64,000 nt of DNA, from positions 1,687,501-1,751,500 of the forward strand of contig JAEMWC010000034.1 in NCBI GenBank assembly GCA_016490735.1. The letters run 5' to 3'. Position 1 is the first letter of the stretch; each line of letters begins with the position of its first letter. A program made the translations under genes and the position numbers. Origin of the DNA: Pachyseris speciosa. Taxonomy: Eukaryota > Cnidaria > Anthozoa > Scleractinia > Pachyseridae. The notes beneath the pieces were generated by a model. It had not been told where the DNA came from, did no database searches, and was given only the letters and a program-made list of their open reading frames with translations. This document shows, piece by piece, positions 63,201 through 64,000 of this stretch.

Positions 63201-63742
63201 TTTAATCATACTGTTGAGTTTAAAACGCCGGAGAAGGATTTTCGGACTCTGAGTTTCTTCTTTTCCTAAGCTGTTCTGACCAAGAATGTAGCTCTGAATT
63301 GTCTTTGCATGATAAATTTCGCCTTCAGCCAGCTCGTTCCCATGGTTGTGCCTTCAGTTGAAAATTTCGTTTTAACCTCGGCAGCATTTAACAATACTCA
63401 AATTTACCAACGAATAAGCACCGTCCCCGAATTAGCGCCGCACTTAGAAGGAAAAATATTGATAAACGCCGCCCTGGAATATATATGGGCCGTACTTCTC
63501 AACAAAAATGGGGCGCTTTTCCGAAGAGTTGTTTTAATGGTCTTCGAATTTTAAAATTTTGCTTTTTTTAAAACATAATGGGGAAACGTTTTAAATCAAG
63601 CGGAAAATTTATTATCACTTTCAGCAATTTTACTTGGCTCAAAATGTGTGTATCAACTCTCTTTCCCCGTTTAAAATATGCGCTGCCCCTAAATAAGGTA
63701 GCCCCGTAATGGCGTAAAAAGGTACCGCAGCGCTCATCCTAG

Positions 63743-63744
<2 letters not shown>
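63201..63744. other. No gene recognised
   Basis: Contains an 81-codon + strand frame (63,309-63,554) with no domain. Nothing else is supported. Confidence 0.4.
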
Positions 63745-63793
<49 letters not shown>

Positions 63794-64000
63794 TACTTAT
63801 ATAGCGCTTATCCAGTCCTGTTCTAAGCGCTTTACAAAGATAAGAAAAGAATTCATACACAAAAAAGATGGGTCTTAAGTTTACGTTTAAAAAGATTTAA
63901 ATTGTCACAAGAACGGATGTCGTCAGGTAGTTTGTTCCACAGTTCAGGGGCCGAAACAGCAAAAGCTCTAGAGCCATACGACTTAAGACTAAACTCGACA
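63745..64000 (-). mobile_element. 3' end of a LINE, cut by the window edge
   Basis: On the - strand the segment holds the last ~49 codons of a reverse-transcriptase ORF (63,853-64,000; SLKSYGSRAFAVSAPELWNK then LPDDIRSCDNLNLFKRKLKT, ending HLFCV and a stop). A short 3' UTR with AGCGCTATATAAGTAG and an (ATT)n tail at 63,745-63,792 follow. The SAPxLWNxLPxxIR ... FKxxLKTxLF block is the standard C terminus of CR1/L2-type LINE proteins. The element continues beyond the window. Confidence 0.75.

Overview
This is a window of an AT-rich animal nuclear genome, most probably a cnidarian and likely an anthozoan such as a stony coral. The evidence is compact intronless class A GPCR genes, tRNA-derived SINEs, several LINE families, many small terminal-inverted-repeat elements and, above all, a complete Polinton/Maverick element. 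Species cannot be read from the sequence, and no host gene other than the GPCRs is convincingly recognisable.

Layout. 0-4 kb is a nest of small transposons: a TTAA-type MITE, a SINE, two TAA-type MITEs and a LINE 3' fragment, stacked inside one another. At 6.0-7.0 kb lies a frameshifted GPCR gene (- strand) whose intact paralogue sits at 36.5-37.5 kb (+). 7-21.8 kb has no recognisable gene and holds tandem and dispersed repeats. 21,883-27,181 is a full-length L1-type non-LTR retrotransposon (- strand) with two open ORFs and a perfect 15-bp target-site duplication. A second, unrelated intact GPCR lies at 28.7-29.6 kb (-). 29.7-36.4 and 37.5-42.0 kb are repeats and apparently non-coding DNA.

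The centrepiece is a 19.9-kb Polinton at 42,081-62,002. It has a perfect 6-bp TACAAT target duplication and about 260-bp terminal inverted repeats. The left arm is transcribed leftwards: coiled-coil protein, penton, a basic core-like protein, major capsid, minor capsid, adenain-type protease, a zinc-ribbon protein, a PLA2 plus integrase plus chromodomain gene, a BRO-N nuclease-like gene, an AT-hook zinc finger and protein-primed DNA polymerase B. The right arm is transcribed rightwards: packaging ATPase, a small acidic protein, two fibre-like proteins and two small proteins. A leftward VLTF3-like late transcription factor closes the right end. The gene set is that of a virus-like element able to replicate (PolB), integrate (integrase), assemble (capsid, penton, protease, ATPase) and perhaps enter cells (PLA2, fibres).

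The most interesting signal is a shared TCTAA motif. It lies 11-12 nt upstream of the ATG of nine genes, most of them for virion assembly, on both strands. It was not found before the polymerase, BRO-N, zinc-finger or VLTF3 genes. It resembles the TCTA late-promoter motif described for mavirus and its giant-virus host CroV. Together with the VLTF3-like gene it suggests an early/late transcription programme retained inside an animal transposon.

Damage is uneven. Nearly all frameshifts are in the left 10 kb, many at homopolymers. The right arm has one in-frame stop, and the coiled-coil gene just left of centre has one frameshift.
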